DNA of 64,000 nucleotides from Nitrospirota bacterium (GTDB lineage Bacteria; Nitrospinota_A; UBA7883). Position 1 is the first letter of the stretch, and each line of letters starts with the position of its first letter. The stretch spans positions 1-64,000 of the forward strand of contig JAJRZK010000033.1 of assembly GCA_024275315.1 (NCBI GenBank). Direction: 5' to 3'. Positions 46,154-55,733 of this stretch are shown piece by piece. Position numbers and translations under genes: made by a program. The notes beneath the pieces are model-generated. The model was not told the origin of the DNA. It ran no database searches and saw only the letters and a list, made by a program, of their open reading frames with translations.

Positions 46154-46218
46154 ATTGGAACGATCGCTTTTATTCTATAGACTTCCAGGATATTCCAACG
46201 CCGCCGCTGGAGAGTGTC

Positions 46219-46398
46219 ATGGAGCTTGCGCTGATAAAAAAATTCGCCATAGCCGCTGTCTTGCTTTTCCTGGTGATCTCCGGATACTACACTTGCCTTA
46301 GTAGCGATAAACCCATATCCATGTGCAAAAGCCGTGGCGGTTGCTGGAACACCCAAGCCAACGAATGCGAGTTCGAAGATATGACTAAGTGCAAATGA
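46219..46398 (+). CDS. Small Cys-rich membrane-anchored protein (59 aa)
   Basis: ATG 46219 with GGAGAG 7 bases upstream. One hydrophobic segment (FAIAAVLLFLVISGYYTC) near the N-terminus, followed by a polar Cys-rich tail (SMCKSRGGCWNTQANECEF and KC). Five Cys in total; the tail could form disulfides or bind metal in the periplasm. It lies alone between the metK terminator and the YdeI-like gene. Not recognised, but translation signals and composition look real. Confidence 0.6.
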   Translation: MELALIKKFAIAAVLLFLVISGYYTCLSSDKPISMCKSRGGCWNTQANECEFEDMTKCK

Positions 46399-46431
46399 AT
46401 ATTAACCGGGTGATCCCCCCCATACATAAAA

Positions 46432-47019
46432 ATGACCCAGATGAAAGCAATGGAAACACTTTATGTAACCAGCAGGGATGATTGGCGCGCATGGCTTGGA
46501 GAAAATCATAAGATCAGAAAGGAAATCTGGTTAATTTACTATAAAAAACATACCGGCAAGCCCAGAATTCCTTATGACGACGCGGTCGAAGAGGCTTTGT
46601 GTTACGGGTGGATAGACAGCCTCGTAAGAAGGATCGACGATGAGAAATACGCCCAGAAATTCACTCCCCGCAAAAAGAAAAGCAACTGGTCTGAGTTGAA
46701 TAAAAAAAGAGCGGAAAAAATGATAAACAAGAGCAGGATGACTAAAGCCGGGCTGGATATATTCAAAGACGCTCTGCCAAATAACAAAAAAGATGTGAAG
46801 CCGAAATCACCAAAAAACGGGTTTGCAATACCTCCCGATCTGAAAAAAGCGTTAAAAACCGACAGCAAAGTATGGAGAAATTTCAGTGGTTTCCCTCCTT
46901 CATACCAGAAACAGTGTGTTGGATGGATAACGAGCGCTAAAAAGGAGGAAACTCGTGCAAGGCGGCTTGCAGAGATTATAAAACTGACATCACAAAAAAA
47001 GAAAATCGGGATGAAATAA
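46432..47019 (+). CDS. YdeI/OmdA-family protein
   Basis: 195 aa. WLIYYKKHTGKPRIPYDDAVEEALCYGWIDS is the typical YdeI N-terminal signature in parts; the C-terminal part (IPPDLKKALKTDSKVWRNFSGFPPSYQKQCVGWITSAKKEETRARRL in parts) is the OmdA (bacteriocin-protection) domain. Very Lys-rich. Biochemical role unknown. Alternate starts at ATG 46441 and 46450. Confidence 0.9.
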   Translation: MTQMKAMETLYVTSRDDWRAWLGENHKIRKEIWLIYYKKHTGKPRIPYDDAVEEALCYGWIDSLVRRIDDEKYAQKFTPRKKKSNWSELNKKRAEKMINKSRMTKAGLDIFKDALPNNKKDVKPKSPKNGFAIPPDLKKALKTDSKVWRNFSGFPPSYQKQCVGWITSAKKEETRARRLAEIIKLTSQKKKIGMK

Positions 47020-47146
47020 CTTGTGCGGTGGCGCCCAAGTTTGTCATTCTGGAAAGATGGTGCGCTCACAGCGCAAAGGCGATGATAGCGCTGGTTGATT
47101 CGAAGTAAAGTTTTAAAGGCAGGAAAGCGTTCCTGTTTTTAGGGGC

Positions 47147-47392
47147 GTGCCGGAAAATATTGATAAACGGAAAAGCCACCTCCTGTTAAAGAATATCCCC
47201 TTTAGTAAATGCGCCATCAAAATGATCCACGATTTTAACGGCGCCAAAGACCTCGACCGAACCTTCTGGCGTCTCAAAAGAGAACTACGGCTTTTCAAAC
47301 AACGCCAGAGAAACTTTCGCCCTCCAGGTTACAAAGAAACCAGGTTCATGTTCCAGCCAGGGGCAATGACAATAAATATCAGAGTCGATTAA
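47147..47392 (+). CDS. Possible small basic protein (81 aa)
   Basis: GTG start with AGGGG just upstream. Charged and basic (DRTFWRLKRELRLFKQRQRNFRPP), no signal or membrane segment. Not recognised. The opposite-strand frame at 47113-47298 is no better supported. Low confidence. Confidence 0.4.
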   Translation: MPENIDKRKSHLLLKNIPFSKCAIKMIHDFNGAKDLDRTFWRLKRELRLFKQRQRNFRPPGYKETRFMFQPGAMTINIRVD

Positions 47393-47491
47393 TTTCAAGC
47401 CCCGGGAAACCGTGAGCGATATCAAAGGTCTACAAGCCAATGGGTACAGTTTTCCTTGCCAGCTTTTGTTTTAAAAGAAAGCGGGCCTGGC

Positions 47492-48919
47492 CTAGTACCT
47501 GTAGTGCTCCGGCTTGAACGGGCCATCGACGGGCACTCCGATATAGTCCGCCTGTTCCTGGGTCAGCTTGGTAAGCTTGGCGCCGACACGCTCCAGGTGC
47601 AACATCGCCACTTCTTCGTCCAGCTTTTTTGACAGGGTAAACACCCCGACCTCATGCCGGTTGGTCCAAAGATCGATCTGCGCCAGGGTCTGGTTGGTGA
47701 ACGAGTTACTCATAACGAAGCTGGGATGGCCGGTGGCGCAACCCAGGTTGACCAGCCTCCCCTCCGCCAGAATAAAAATCGAGTGGCCGTCGTCGAACGT
47801 ATATTTGTCCACCTGGGGCTTGATATTTTCCTTCGTGGCTCCGGCGTAATCGTTCAGCGCGTTCACCTGTATCTCGTTGTCGAAATGGCCGATGTTGCAC
47901 ACGATAGCCTGGTCTTTCATCCGCTTCATATGCTCGAGCGTGATGATATCCTTGTTGCCGGTGGTGGTGACGTATATATCCGCCTGCGGTAGCGCATCTT
48001 CCAGCGTGACGACCTGATATCCCGCCATAGCCGCCTGCAACGCGCAAATCGGATCGATTTCGGTGACCATGACCCTAGCTTTTAACCCTTCAAGAGCCTG
48101 GGCGCATCCTTTGCCCACGTCGCCATATCCGCACACCAGCGCGATCTTGCCGGCCACCATCACGTCCGTGGCGCGTTTGATCCCGTCCACCAGCGACTCG
48201 CGGCAACCATACAGGTTGTCGAACTTGGATTTTGTCACCGAATCGTTGACATTTATAGCCGGTACCAGAAGCTCTCCGTCTTCCATCATCTGGTAAAGCC
48301 GGTGCACCCCGGTGGTGGTCTCCTCAGACACGCCTTTCCACTCCTTGACGACGGAGTGCCAATACCCGGGATTTTCCGCCAACGTCTCTTTTAAAACGGA
48401 ATTTATAACGGAAAGCTCCATGTTGTCCGTCGGCTCGTCGAGGATGCCGGGATTGTTTTCCGTTGCGTATCCCCTGTGTATCAGCAGTGTCGCGTCGCCG
48501 CCGTCGTCGACGATCAGCTCCGGTCCTTTGCCGCCCGGAAACGACAGCGCCTGTTTTGTGCACCACCAGTATTCCTCCAGTGTCTCCCCTTTCCATGCGA
48601 ACACGGGGATACCCTTTTCCGCTATATCCGCCGCCGCGTGATCCTGGGTGCTGAAAATGTTGCACGACGCCCAGCGGACATCGGCCCCCAGTTCGACCAG
48701 CGTGTCTATGAGGACGGCGGTCTGGATGGTCATGTGCAGGCTACCTGAAATGCGGGCGCCCTGAAGCGGCTTGTCCTTTCCATATTTTTCACGGGTCGCA
48801 ATAAGGCCGGGCATCTCCAGCTCGGCTATGGCCACTTCCTTGCGGCCGAATTCAGCCAGGGAAATGTCTTTTACTTTATAGTTGGCATGTGCGTCTTTCG
48901 TTTGCGTGGCAACACTCAC
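47492..48919 (-). CDS. ahcY: S-adenosylhomocysteinase
   Basis: 475 aa. Hydrolyses SAH to adenosine and homocysteine. [51 protein letters not shown], the NAD-binding [12 protein letters not shown] and NIGHFDNEI; the C-terminus ends PFKPEHYRY, the family's KPxHYRY tail. GTG start with AGGAGAG upstream. It follows an XRE-cyclase-like gene by 15 bases, so the two are likely an operon. Confidence 0.98.
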   Translation of the reverse strand: MSVATQTKDAHANYKVKDISLAEFGRKEVAIAELEMPGLIATREKYGKDKPLQGARISGSLHMTIQTAVLIDTLVELGADVRWASCNIFSTQDHAAADIAEKGIPVFAWKGETLEEYWWCTKQALSFPGGKGPELIVDDGGDATLLIHRGYATENNPGILDEPTDNMELSVINSVLKETLAENPGYWHSVVKEWKGVSEETTTGVHRLYQMMEDGELLVPAINVNDSVTKSKFDNLYGCRESLVDGIKRATDVMVAGKIALVCGYGDVGKGCAQALEGLKARVMVTEIDPICALQAAMAGYQVVTLEDALPQADIYVTTTGNKDIITLEHMKRMKDQAIVCNIGHFDNEIQVNALNDYAGATKENIKPQVDKYTFDDGHSIFILAEGRLVNLGCATGHPSFVMSNSFTNQTLAQIDLWTNRHEVGVFTLSKKLDEEVAMLHLERVGAKLTKLTQEQADYIGVPVDGPFKPEHYRY

Positions 48920-48934
48920 TTTTTCTCTCCTTGT

Positions 48935-49672
48935 TTATGCTTTTTCCATTATCTCGTATATGGTTACAGGCTTAGGTATAAACGTAAGCTCCTTAATAAA
49001 AGGACCTTTCAGGCCAATTTTGTCTTTCAGGTTTTCCACGACGGTGGACGATGCCATAATTACACCATCGCTGTCAAGCGACGCCAGCTCCAGCATTCTA
49101 AACGCAATGTTCACCGTGCCGCCCATGATATCCGGCAGACAATAATCCGGATGCCCCATGGAACCGAGGTATATTTCCCCGGAGCACAGAGCGATCGTCA
49201 TGCTCGAATCTATCGTACCCGACACATCCATCGCCGCTTTGACCGCCCTGTCCTGATGCAACGGCCCGGAAAAAAAGCCCAGCAGTCCGTCGCCCATCTG
49301 CTTCACCGGCACACCGTCACGCCGGATCAACGCCTCGGTAAGCTGGTAGAACAGCCCGTTGGCCCATGCGGCAAGGTCACGGGGCTCTGTCACCATCGAC
49401 TTGGCGGCGTAGCCCTTTACGCTTGATACGAACACCGTCGCATCGAAAACATCTTTACCCTCCTCATCGTACAACCCAAGCAACCAATCGACGGAAACGC
49501 CGAGAAGCCTGGCCAGGGAAACCAGCAAACTTATATCCGGAGCGTTTTCTCCACGCTCCCATTTCGACACCGCCTGTGAGCTTACCTGCATGGCTCTGGA
49601 GATATCGGCCTGTTTCAGGCCGCGTTCTTCCCTCCGTTTGCGGATTCTCGCGCCAAGGCTTTCAAGAAACAT
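48935..49672 (-). CDS. XRE-type HTH fused to a class III nucleotide-cyclase-like domain
   Basis: 245 aa. HTH_3 domain at about 7-62 (KQADISRAMQVSSQAVSKWE) and a cyclase homology domain from about 75 (VFVSSVKGYAAK, VKQMGDGLLGFF, MGGTVNIAFRML). The first metal-binding Asp of class III cyclases corresponds to Ser (about S84), while the second (D128 in QMGDG) is present, so the domain may bind but not cyclise nucleotides. Upstream of ahcY, 15 bases apart. Could be a nucleotide-sensing regulator of that operon; inference. Confidence 0.82.
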   Translation of the reverse strand: MFLESLGARIRKRREERGLKQADISRAMQVSSQAVSKWERGENAPDISLLVSLARLLGVSVDWLLGLYDEEGKDVFDATVFVSSVKGYAAKSMVTEPRDLAAWANGLFYQLTEALIRRDGVPVKQMGDGLLGFFSGPLHQDRAVKAAMDVSGTIDSSMTIALCSGEIYLGSMGHPDYCLPDIMGGTVNIAFRMLELASLDSDGVIMASSTVVENLKDKIGLKGPFIKELTFIPKPVTIYEIMEKA

Positions 49673-49946
49673 CCACCGGACCTTTCGTTATGACGACCAC
49701 AACGTGAACGCCAGTTGCTGTAATTATATATCCGAACCCACCGGTTCATTCAATAAAGGTGCAGTTGTATTGTATAATGGAGTGGTTGAGCGTAAACATT
49801 TTGTTATGGGAACTTCTAATAGTTATTCTCGCGACGAAAGCAATTAACCAGAGGTCCCCTATGAAATATCCAACGTGATTGATCCGTGCGGCGCGGTATT
49901 TTCCGGGAAAGCGGATCGGCGTCAATTTGATTCAAACTGACAGCAA

Positions 49947-50738
49947 ATGCCGATAAAGCAGACATTTAAGGTTCCGGTCGGGTTTTTGTATCTTCTCCGC
50001 GGGTTGAAGCTCATTTTTTCCGACTGGCGCCTGTTACGCCTGTCGGTGGCTCCTTTTATCATCAATACGCTTCTTTTCATCATTTTTTTCCTGTTGTTCA
50101 ACACAATCGCCTATTACATCTCCAGTTGGGTGTTCGAGCAATCATCCCAGGAGTGGTATTGGGCGTTGATATCGGTTGTTACGGGAATAGCGCTGTTTGT
50201 CGTATCACTGCTTGTTGTCCTTTTCGGGTTTGTGGCTGTGGGGCTTGTTGTCTCGGGCCCGTTCAACGACTTGCTATCGACCGCGGTGGAGTCGAAACTG
50301 ACGGGATCGGTGGAGGAGGCGGACATGGGTTTTTCCCAACGCGCCTGGCTGACGCTGAAAACCGAAACCAGGAAGATGGCTCTGTTTTTAACCGGGGAGA
50401 TGGCGCTTTTGGCGCTTAACTTTGTTCCGGTCGTCGGTCAAGCCATGTTCGTGGTGTTAAACCCCCTTTTTATCGCGTTCGTCATGGCATACGAATTTTC
50501 GGGCTATACCCTCGACCGGCGGGGATACGATTTTGCCATGAAACGAAAATTCGTTTTTTCCAACGGCGGGCTTTCTCTGGGATTCGGAGCGGCGGTCGGG
50601 TTGACTCTTTTTATGCCGCTGATCCACTTTATGACTATGCCAGCCGCTGTGGCGGGAGGAACCATGCTGGCGGTGGAAAACATATCCGGAGATGCGGGGG
50701 GAAGCGGATCGGCTACAATAGAAACTGTGGACACTTGA
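49947..50738 (+). CDS. CysZ/EI24-family membrane protein
   Basis: 263 aa with four to six hydrophobic segments in the EI24/DUF540 pattern: GFLYLLRGLKLIF...LRLSVAPF, VSGPFNDLLSTAVE, ALNFVPVVGQAMFVVLNPLFIAF. CysZ transports sulfate; many homologues are uncharacterised. No sulfate-assimilation genes are adjacent. The 274-base gap upstream (49673-49946) has a TATAAT at 49773-49778 but no other visible feature. Confidence 0.85.
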   Translation: MPIKQTFKVPVGFLYLLRGLKLIFSDWRLLRLSVAPFIINTLLFIIFFLLFNTIAYYISSWVFEQSSQEWYWALISVVTGIALFVVSLLVVLFGFVAVGLVVSGPFNDLLSTAVESKLTGSVEEADMGFSQRAWLTLKTETRKMALFLTGEMALLALNFVPVVGQAMFVVLNPLFIAFVMAYEFSGYTLDRRGYDFAMKRKFVFSNGGLSLGFGAAVGLTLFMPLIHFMTMPAAVAGGTMLAVENISGDAGGSGSATIETVDT

Positions 50739-50757
50739 GTTATCCGGAGTTTGTGTT

Positions 50758-51711
50758 ATGGATTCATCTTTTACGCGCGAGACATTACGGTTTTATTTTT
50801 CATTCAACGACCCGTACAGTTTTCTGATCACACCTGCGATTAAAACCATTTCGCAGAATTACAGGGTGGAAATCGAATATGTGCCGCTGGCCGATTACGA
50901 CGCGGAGAACGTGTTTTCCGACGACGAGTCGGTCCGGTCGTATCATCGCAGGGATCTGGACAGGTTCGCCAAAAAAGCTGGACGCAAACTCGATTATCTC
51001 GACCACAGCATAGATTCATCCAAAGCCTGCAGGGGTAAATATTTCGCCGACAAGTTGATGCTGGGGGCGAAATATATAAACCTTGTATTCGCCATGCGGT
51101 GGATTGGCGCCGGTGACATCAGCGTCACGGCCGACCTGGTGGAAGGGCTGAAATATCTGGAATTCGACAAACGCGCGCTGGTTGACGCGCTGGAATCGGA
51201 TACCTACAACGCCGCTCTGGAGGCGGGACGGTTGCAATCGGTGGATGATCGTGTCATAGGGGCGCCATTCATGGTTTTTCGTGACGAGCCTTTTTACGGG
51301 CCGGACAGGTTGGAAGATCTGGAAAACACCATCAAAAGCGATCCTTCCATGATCATCCATCATGACGCCAGTTACTCCGTTATACAACCCGGCGAGCTTA
51401 AGGAGATCCTCGATCATGGCAAGCCGGTGTTCGTCCTGGACATCAGGATCCCCAAAGATTTTGGCCTCGGGCATATACCTGGGGCGAATTGCCTGCCTGC
51501 CAAGATAGTCCACCGAAACCTCGACCGCATGGACAGGGAGTGGAAAATAGTTGTCACGGGGGACGGGTCCGCGGATGAAAGCGAAATCGCGTTTATGCTG
51601 GCCGGCGCCGGATTCCGGTCGGTTTCAGTTCTGGCCGGTGGTTATCCGGCGTGGAAGGGAGAAAAGGAAAAGGGGCTTGAAAACTGGCACGACAAACTAA
51701 AACCCAGATGA
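50758..51711 (+). CDS. DsbA/HCCA-isomerase-fold and rhodanese-fold fusion protein
   Basis: 317 aa. The first ~200 residues resemble thioredoxin-fold DsbA/HCCA isomerases (YFSFNDPYSFL, IGAPFMVFRDEPFYGPDRLEDLE). From about 215 a rhodanese domain follows (FVLDIRIPKDFGLGHIPGAN, VSVLAGGYPAWKG), but the active-site loop reads IVVTGDGSADESE, without the catalytic Cys, so it is a non-catalytic rhodanese. No signal peptide. Joined to the next gene by ATGA. Confidence 0.8.
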   Translation: MDSSFTRETLRFYFSFNDPYSFLITPAIKTISQNYRVEIEYVPLADYDAENVFSDDESVRSYHRRDLDRFAKKAGRKLDYLDHSIDSSKACRGKYFADKLMLGAKYINLVFAMRWIGAGDISVTADLVEGLKYLEFDKRALVDALESDTYNAALEAGRLQSVDDRVIGAPFMVFRDEPFYGPDRLEDLENTIKSDPSMIIHHDASYSVIQPGELKEILDHGKPVFVLDIRIPKDFGLGHIPGANCLPAKIVHRNLDRMDREWKIVVTGDGSADESEIAFMLAGAGFRSVSVLAGGYPAWKGEKEKGLENWHDKLKPR

Positions 51712-52499
51712 TTCATGACAAAAATATTTTCTTGCGTTTAGCGCCCGGTTTGATAATCAAAACGCCGTTTTTACTTTCCACCATTGCGGCTTTTTTTTTC
51801 GTGACAGCCATTTGCCCATCGGCTGAACCGGCGGCGGATCAAACCCTTGCGATAGCCAGACTCAAACCTGACGGTCTCGCTTTTTCCGTGGAGACTTTGC
51901 TAAATGACTCGGTGAAAGCTGACCTCAAGCTGGATACCGGCTCTAGCTTTACTGTTATATCTCATGAAATAGCTCGCAAGCTGGGCTATGCTGGGATGCT
52001 TTCCCGGGCTCCCCGGGTTCCCCTTTTCACCTCCGGCGGCGAAACATGGGTAAAACTGGTGGCGTTTGACAGCGTTCGCATTGGTGGAGCTGTCGCCCAA
52101 ATGGTGGTGGGGGCCGTATCATCCAATCTGGGCGAGGGTGTGGACGGGTTACTGGGGTTGAGTTTTCTTGACAATTTCAACTACAGGATCGATGGAGCGA
52201 AAGGTCAATTTACGATCTATCCCATCACCGGCGCAAAGACATCGTTTGGCGGGCGAGACAGAAACTGGTGGCGCTCCCGGTTCGCCAGTTATGCCGACGA
52301 GATTAAAAAATTCCGGATATATCTTTATAACCACGATCATCGGACAACGGCGAAAAAGCGGGGCCCCGATGGGCGAGCCGAGAGCTTTACACGAGACGAC
52401 CTGGTTATGGTAATAAATTTTTATGAGAAGCTGATCGATCAGCTCAACACCAGAGCCGGGGAGCTTGGCGTTCCGGATTCATGGAAAACGTATCCGTAA
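51708..52499 (+). CDS. Exported retropepsin-like aspartic protease family protein
   Basis: 263 aa. An N-terminal hydrophobic segment (LLSTIAAFFFVTAIC) suggests export or anchoring; the retropepsin-like fold has LKLDTGSSFTVISHEIARKLG with the catalytic DTGS motif and a second loop LLGLSFLDNFNY. The C-terminal ~70 residues are charged and helical. Start ATG overlaps the previous stop (ATGA), so the two are cotranslated. Substrate unknown. Confidence 0.8.
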   Translation: MIHDKNIFLRLAPGLIIKTPFLLSTIAAFFFVTAICPSAEPAADQTLAIARLKPDGLAFSVETLLNDSVKADLKLDTGSSFTVISHEIARKLGYAGMLSRAPRVPLFTSGGETWVKLVAFDSVRIGGAVAQMVVGAVSSNLGEGVDGLLGLSFLDNFNYRIDGAKGQFTIYPITGAKTSFGGRDRNWWRSRFASYADEIKKFRIYLYNHDHRTTAKKRGPDGRAESFTRDDLVMVINFYEKLIDQLNTRAGELGVPDSWKTYP

Positions 52500-52713
52500 C
52501 GGCCGCTACTGCGCGCTTGTATAAAACCCGCTCCCTGCCCGGATCGAGAACCGGCGAACGATCACCCGCGCGGCTCGCAGATTATCTGATTCGATATGTA
52601 TGATATAATAAATGAATTTATTAATTATTTTATTATGATGATCAAATATAAGTTGTTTTTCACTCCGGCCTTTTGGGTCTAGGGCTCGGTTTGGCCCTGA
52701 GCAGGTTTATAAA

Positions 52714-54242
52714 ATGCGATGCATAGTCGTCGATGATATGGGCCCGATGCGGCGCACGGTAGCGCTTGCGTTGCGGGATCTCGGGTTTGACGATGTTCTC
52801 AACGCGAAAAACGGGAAGGAAGCGTTTGACATCATTATCGCCCAGCATGATATTCCCTCGAAAAACATAGAGCTCGCCGTGGTGGACTGGAACATGGCTC
52901 CGATTACCGGTCTCGATCTTCTCAAGATGGTGCGAAAGGACAAGAGAACCAGGAACATCTTTTTTTGATGATCACCGCCGAACAGCTCCAGGACAACGTT
53001 GTCGCCGCCATCCAGGCCGGGGTGGATGAATATATAGTAAAACCGTTCACGCCCAAAACGTTAAAGGACAAGTTGATCACCGTCACCAGGCGCAGGCTTC
53101 GTGAGATCAACAGCGACATCAAGGAATACCTGGAAAGTCATACTCCCGGAGTTGGAGCGGGGGAGCCTGATGCGGGGTTAAATGGCCGATTGAAGGATTT
53201 CCGGGCACGGCTGTTGAAGTTGATGGAGATTTCATCCTGGAGTCACATCATCCCCCTTGAGCTTGGAAGACTGTCGTTTAAAGCCGGGGACTATGAAGAC
53301 GCCGAAAAATGGTTACGCAAGGTTTTGTCCATAGATTTTGGATTGTCGGAGGCTCATCATCTCCTGTCTCTCACCCTCCGTAAACTGGGCAAGATAAATG
53401 AATCGATCAGGGAACTGGAAATCGCGGTGGTGGAGAGGCCAAAATCCGGGGACCTGAAGCAAAAACTGGGTGAGGCGTATATGCAAGAGGGGAAATACGC
53501 CAGGGCCATAGAGCTTATCACGGAGTCCATCGCCATATTCAACCAGCAAAAGGACAGAAAAAAACTTGCCCGGTCAAGAAATTCACTGGGGCAAGCCAAG
53601 ATCATCAGAGGAGAAAAAGAAAACGACGAAACCGCCACCCAAGACGCGGAGCGTGACATAAGAGAAGCCGTAACACTCGATCCGGGGCTGATGGCGGCGC
53701 ATTACAATCTCATGGTTGTCTATAAAAAAACCGGCAGGGACGCCGACGCCGCGAAACAGCTTGACCGCATCCGGCGAATGGAGCCAAATGACGCGGAGGG
53801 TTGGATCGTTATGGGAAAAATGTACCTTCACCGATCGGAAATTCCGAAGGCGAAATTCGCCTTTAAAAAAGCTGACGGACTGTCGGAGGGCAAGTTCGCG
53901 GTTTACGAGGAGATATCAACGCTTTTGTATAACCACAAGATTTTCGACGAAGCTCTGACATACCTGGACAAAGCCGTCGAGGCGAATCCTTCTGACATAT
54001 TTTCCTACAATCTCAAGGGGATAATCTACAGAACCCTGGACAGACATAAAGAGGCGATCCGCGAATACACCGCCGCCGTAAAGCTGGAGCCGGACAACCC
54101 CGGCCTGATATTCAATCTTGGTGTAGCGTACTTCAAGTCCGGTGAAGAAAAAAAGAGCATGGAAATATTTGCAAAAGTAAAAACGCTCGATCCGGGGTTC
54201 AGGGAAGCCGATGAATATCTCAAGCGCCTCGAGGCAAAGTAG
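52714..54242 (+). CDS. Response regulator receiver with TPR domain, frame broken by a T7 run
   Basis: The CheY-like receiver (DD at 7-8, phosphoacceptor D58 in VVDWNM) runs to IFF and hits TGA at 52966-52968. In the -1 frame LMITAEQ...VDEYIVKPFTP continues directly, with the conserved Thr and Lys of a receiver, followed by about 350 residues of TPR-type repeats. The break is at seven T (52960-52966); eight T would restore a single 510-aa protein. It converges on a histidine kinase 8 bases away, a probable partner. Confidence 0.85.
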
Positions 54243-54250
54243 ACAACCGG

Positions 54251-55570
54251 CTATCCGTTTCGCTTAGGAAAGGTAAATATAAACTCGGCCCCTTCGCCCG
54301 GCGCGCTTGCGACGCCTATCTCCCCCCCGTGAGCCTCCACGGCCATCTTGCAAAACGCCAGGCCGATTCCATATCCACCATCGGACCCCTTGGACAGCGA
54401 CGATCTGGCTGTTTCAAAGCTGTTGAAAATTATATCCTGGTCCTGTTTGTCAATTCCCTCACCATTGTCCACCACACGGACGGTGACACGGCTATCGCTC
54501 TGCTCGGCCACAATCACCACCTCGCTGTCGATGGGGCTGTGACGCAACGCGTTGTCCAGAAGATTTGATATAACCCGGCGAATAAGCGTCTCGTCACCCT
54601 CGAGAGATATCTCTTCCGGCCCGTCGTAAGTCATGGCCACACCATCCGTCTGCGCGGCCACCTCAAAATCCTTGATGACGCCTTTTATCACATTCGCCAG
54701 ATCGAACCTGGACATGGAAAGCTTCATCCGGCCGCTTTCCATTTTGTAGGAGTCGAGGATCGATTTGACCATGTCCAGTATCCTGTCACCTCCAAACCGG
54801 GACAGCTTTACGATCTCCATTATGTTTTCATCAAGGTCCATGGTTTCGAGATGGGCAATGTTGGCTGTAATCAGGGTAAGTGGATTTTTCAGATCGTGGA
54901 CAGCCATATAGAGAAGCTTTTCCCTGACTGTTTCGGATTCTTTCATCGACTCGATGTTTTCATGAGCCGACAGCAACTCTTCGTTTTTGCGGATTTTGGC
55001 CACTTTCGCCGCGACCATATCCAGAACGCCGTTCATGGAGCTCCTGTCCATGTGAAAAACAGGGTGCGCCTTCCCCATCCCCGCCACGCTGACCACCCCC
55101 AGCGATTCGCCGTCATACCCCAGCAAAGGAAAGGAACAAAACAAGTTGCTCGAATACCTGTTGGAATCATTGTTTTTTGAAACCCCTTCCACCTGGTCGA
55201 TTTCAGAGAAAAAATAGGGTTTCTTGTTTTCAATCACATACCGGGTCACGGAATTCCGGTCCATGTCCAGCGGAACGCCCATGATGTTTTCAGACCCCTC
55301 GCCGGATGCGGCCGCGACAACCCACACGCCGTCTTCACGTAATATGATGGAGCTGGTGGTGCCACCGAGAAGGATCTGTACTATTTCACATATCTGAAAC
55401 AGCGCCACGGCTGAAGAGGCGGAGGAGGAGACATCTGTAGCGATGATGGCGTCTCTGGCAATCACCTGCAACCGCCAAAAATCCGCTTCGCTCATTTCTT
55501 TGTTTGCAAATTCTGAAACAACACCCTTGAACCAGTCAAGGGCGTAGAGTCCGCCGTTGCTTTCGCTCAA
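54251..55570 (-). CDS. Soluble sensor histidine kinase with GAF-like domain
   Basis: 439 aa, no membrane segment. A GAF-like domain covers about 40-190. The HisKA dimerisation helix has H225 in MAVHDLKNPLTLI, and the ATPase domain has NLLDNALRHS (N), VDNGEGID (G1) and GGYGIGLAF (G2). TTG start. Its stop is 8 bases from the end of the TPR response regulator, so a two-component pair is plausible. The ligand of the GAF domain is unknown. Confidence 0.9.
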   Translation of the reverse strand: MSESNGGLYALDWFKGVVSEFANKEMSEADFWRLQVIARDAIIATDVSSSASSAVALFQICEIVQILLGGTTSSIILREDGVWVVAAASGEGSENIMGVPLDMDRNSVTRYVIENKKPYFFSEIDQVEGVSKNNDSNRYSSNLFCSFPLLGYDGESLGVVSVAGMGKAHPVFHMDRSSMNGVLDMVAAKVAKIRKNEELLSAHENIESMKESETVREKLLYMAVHDLKNPLTLITANIAHLETMDLDENIMEIVKLSRFGGDRILDMVKSILDSYKMESGRMKLSMSRFDLANVIKGVIKDFEVAAQTDGVAMTYDGPEEISLEGDETLIRRVISNLLDNALRHSPIDSEVVIVAEQSDSRVTVRVVDNGEGIDKQDQDIIFNSFETARSSLSKGSDGGYGIGLAFCKMAVEAHGGEIGVASAPGEGAEFIFTFPKRNG

Positions 55571-55733
55571 CCTGTCAAATCCCCTTTATAGTTACTGTTT
55601 AACGTTCGTAATATTCATTATACCTGTCGCGAGTCATCCAGAAATCCCTGATACTCTGATTTCCCGGGAAACCAGAATAATCAATCCCAAAGATGGTGAC
55701 AATCTGGCAACAGACCCACCAGCGCCAATGGGA

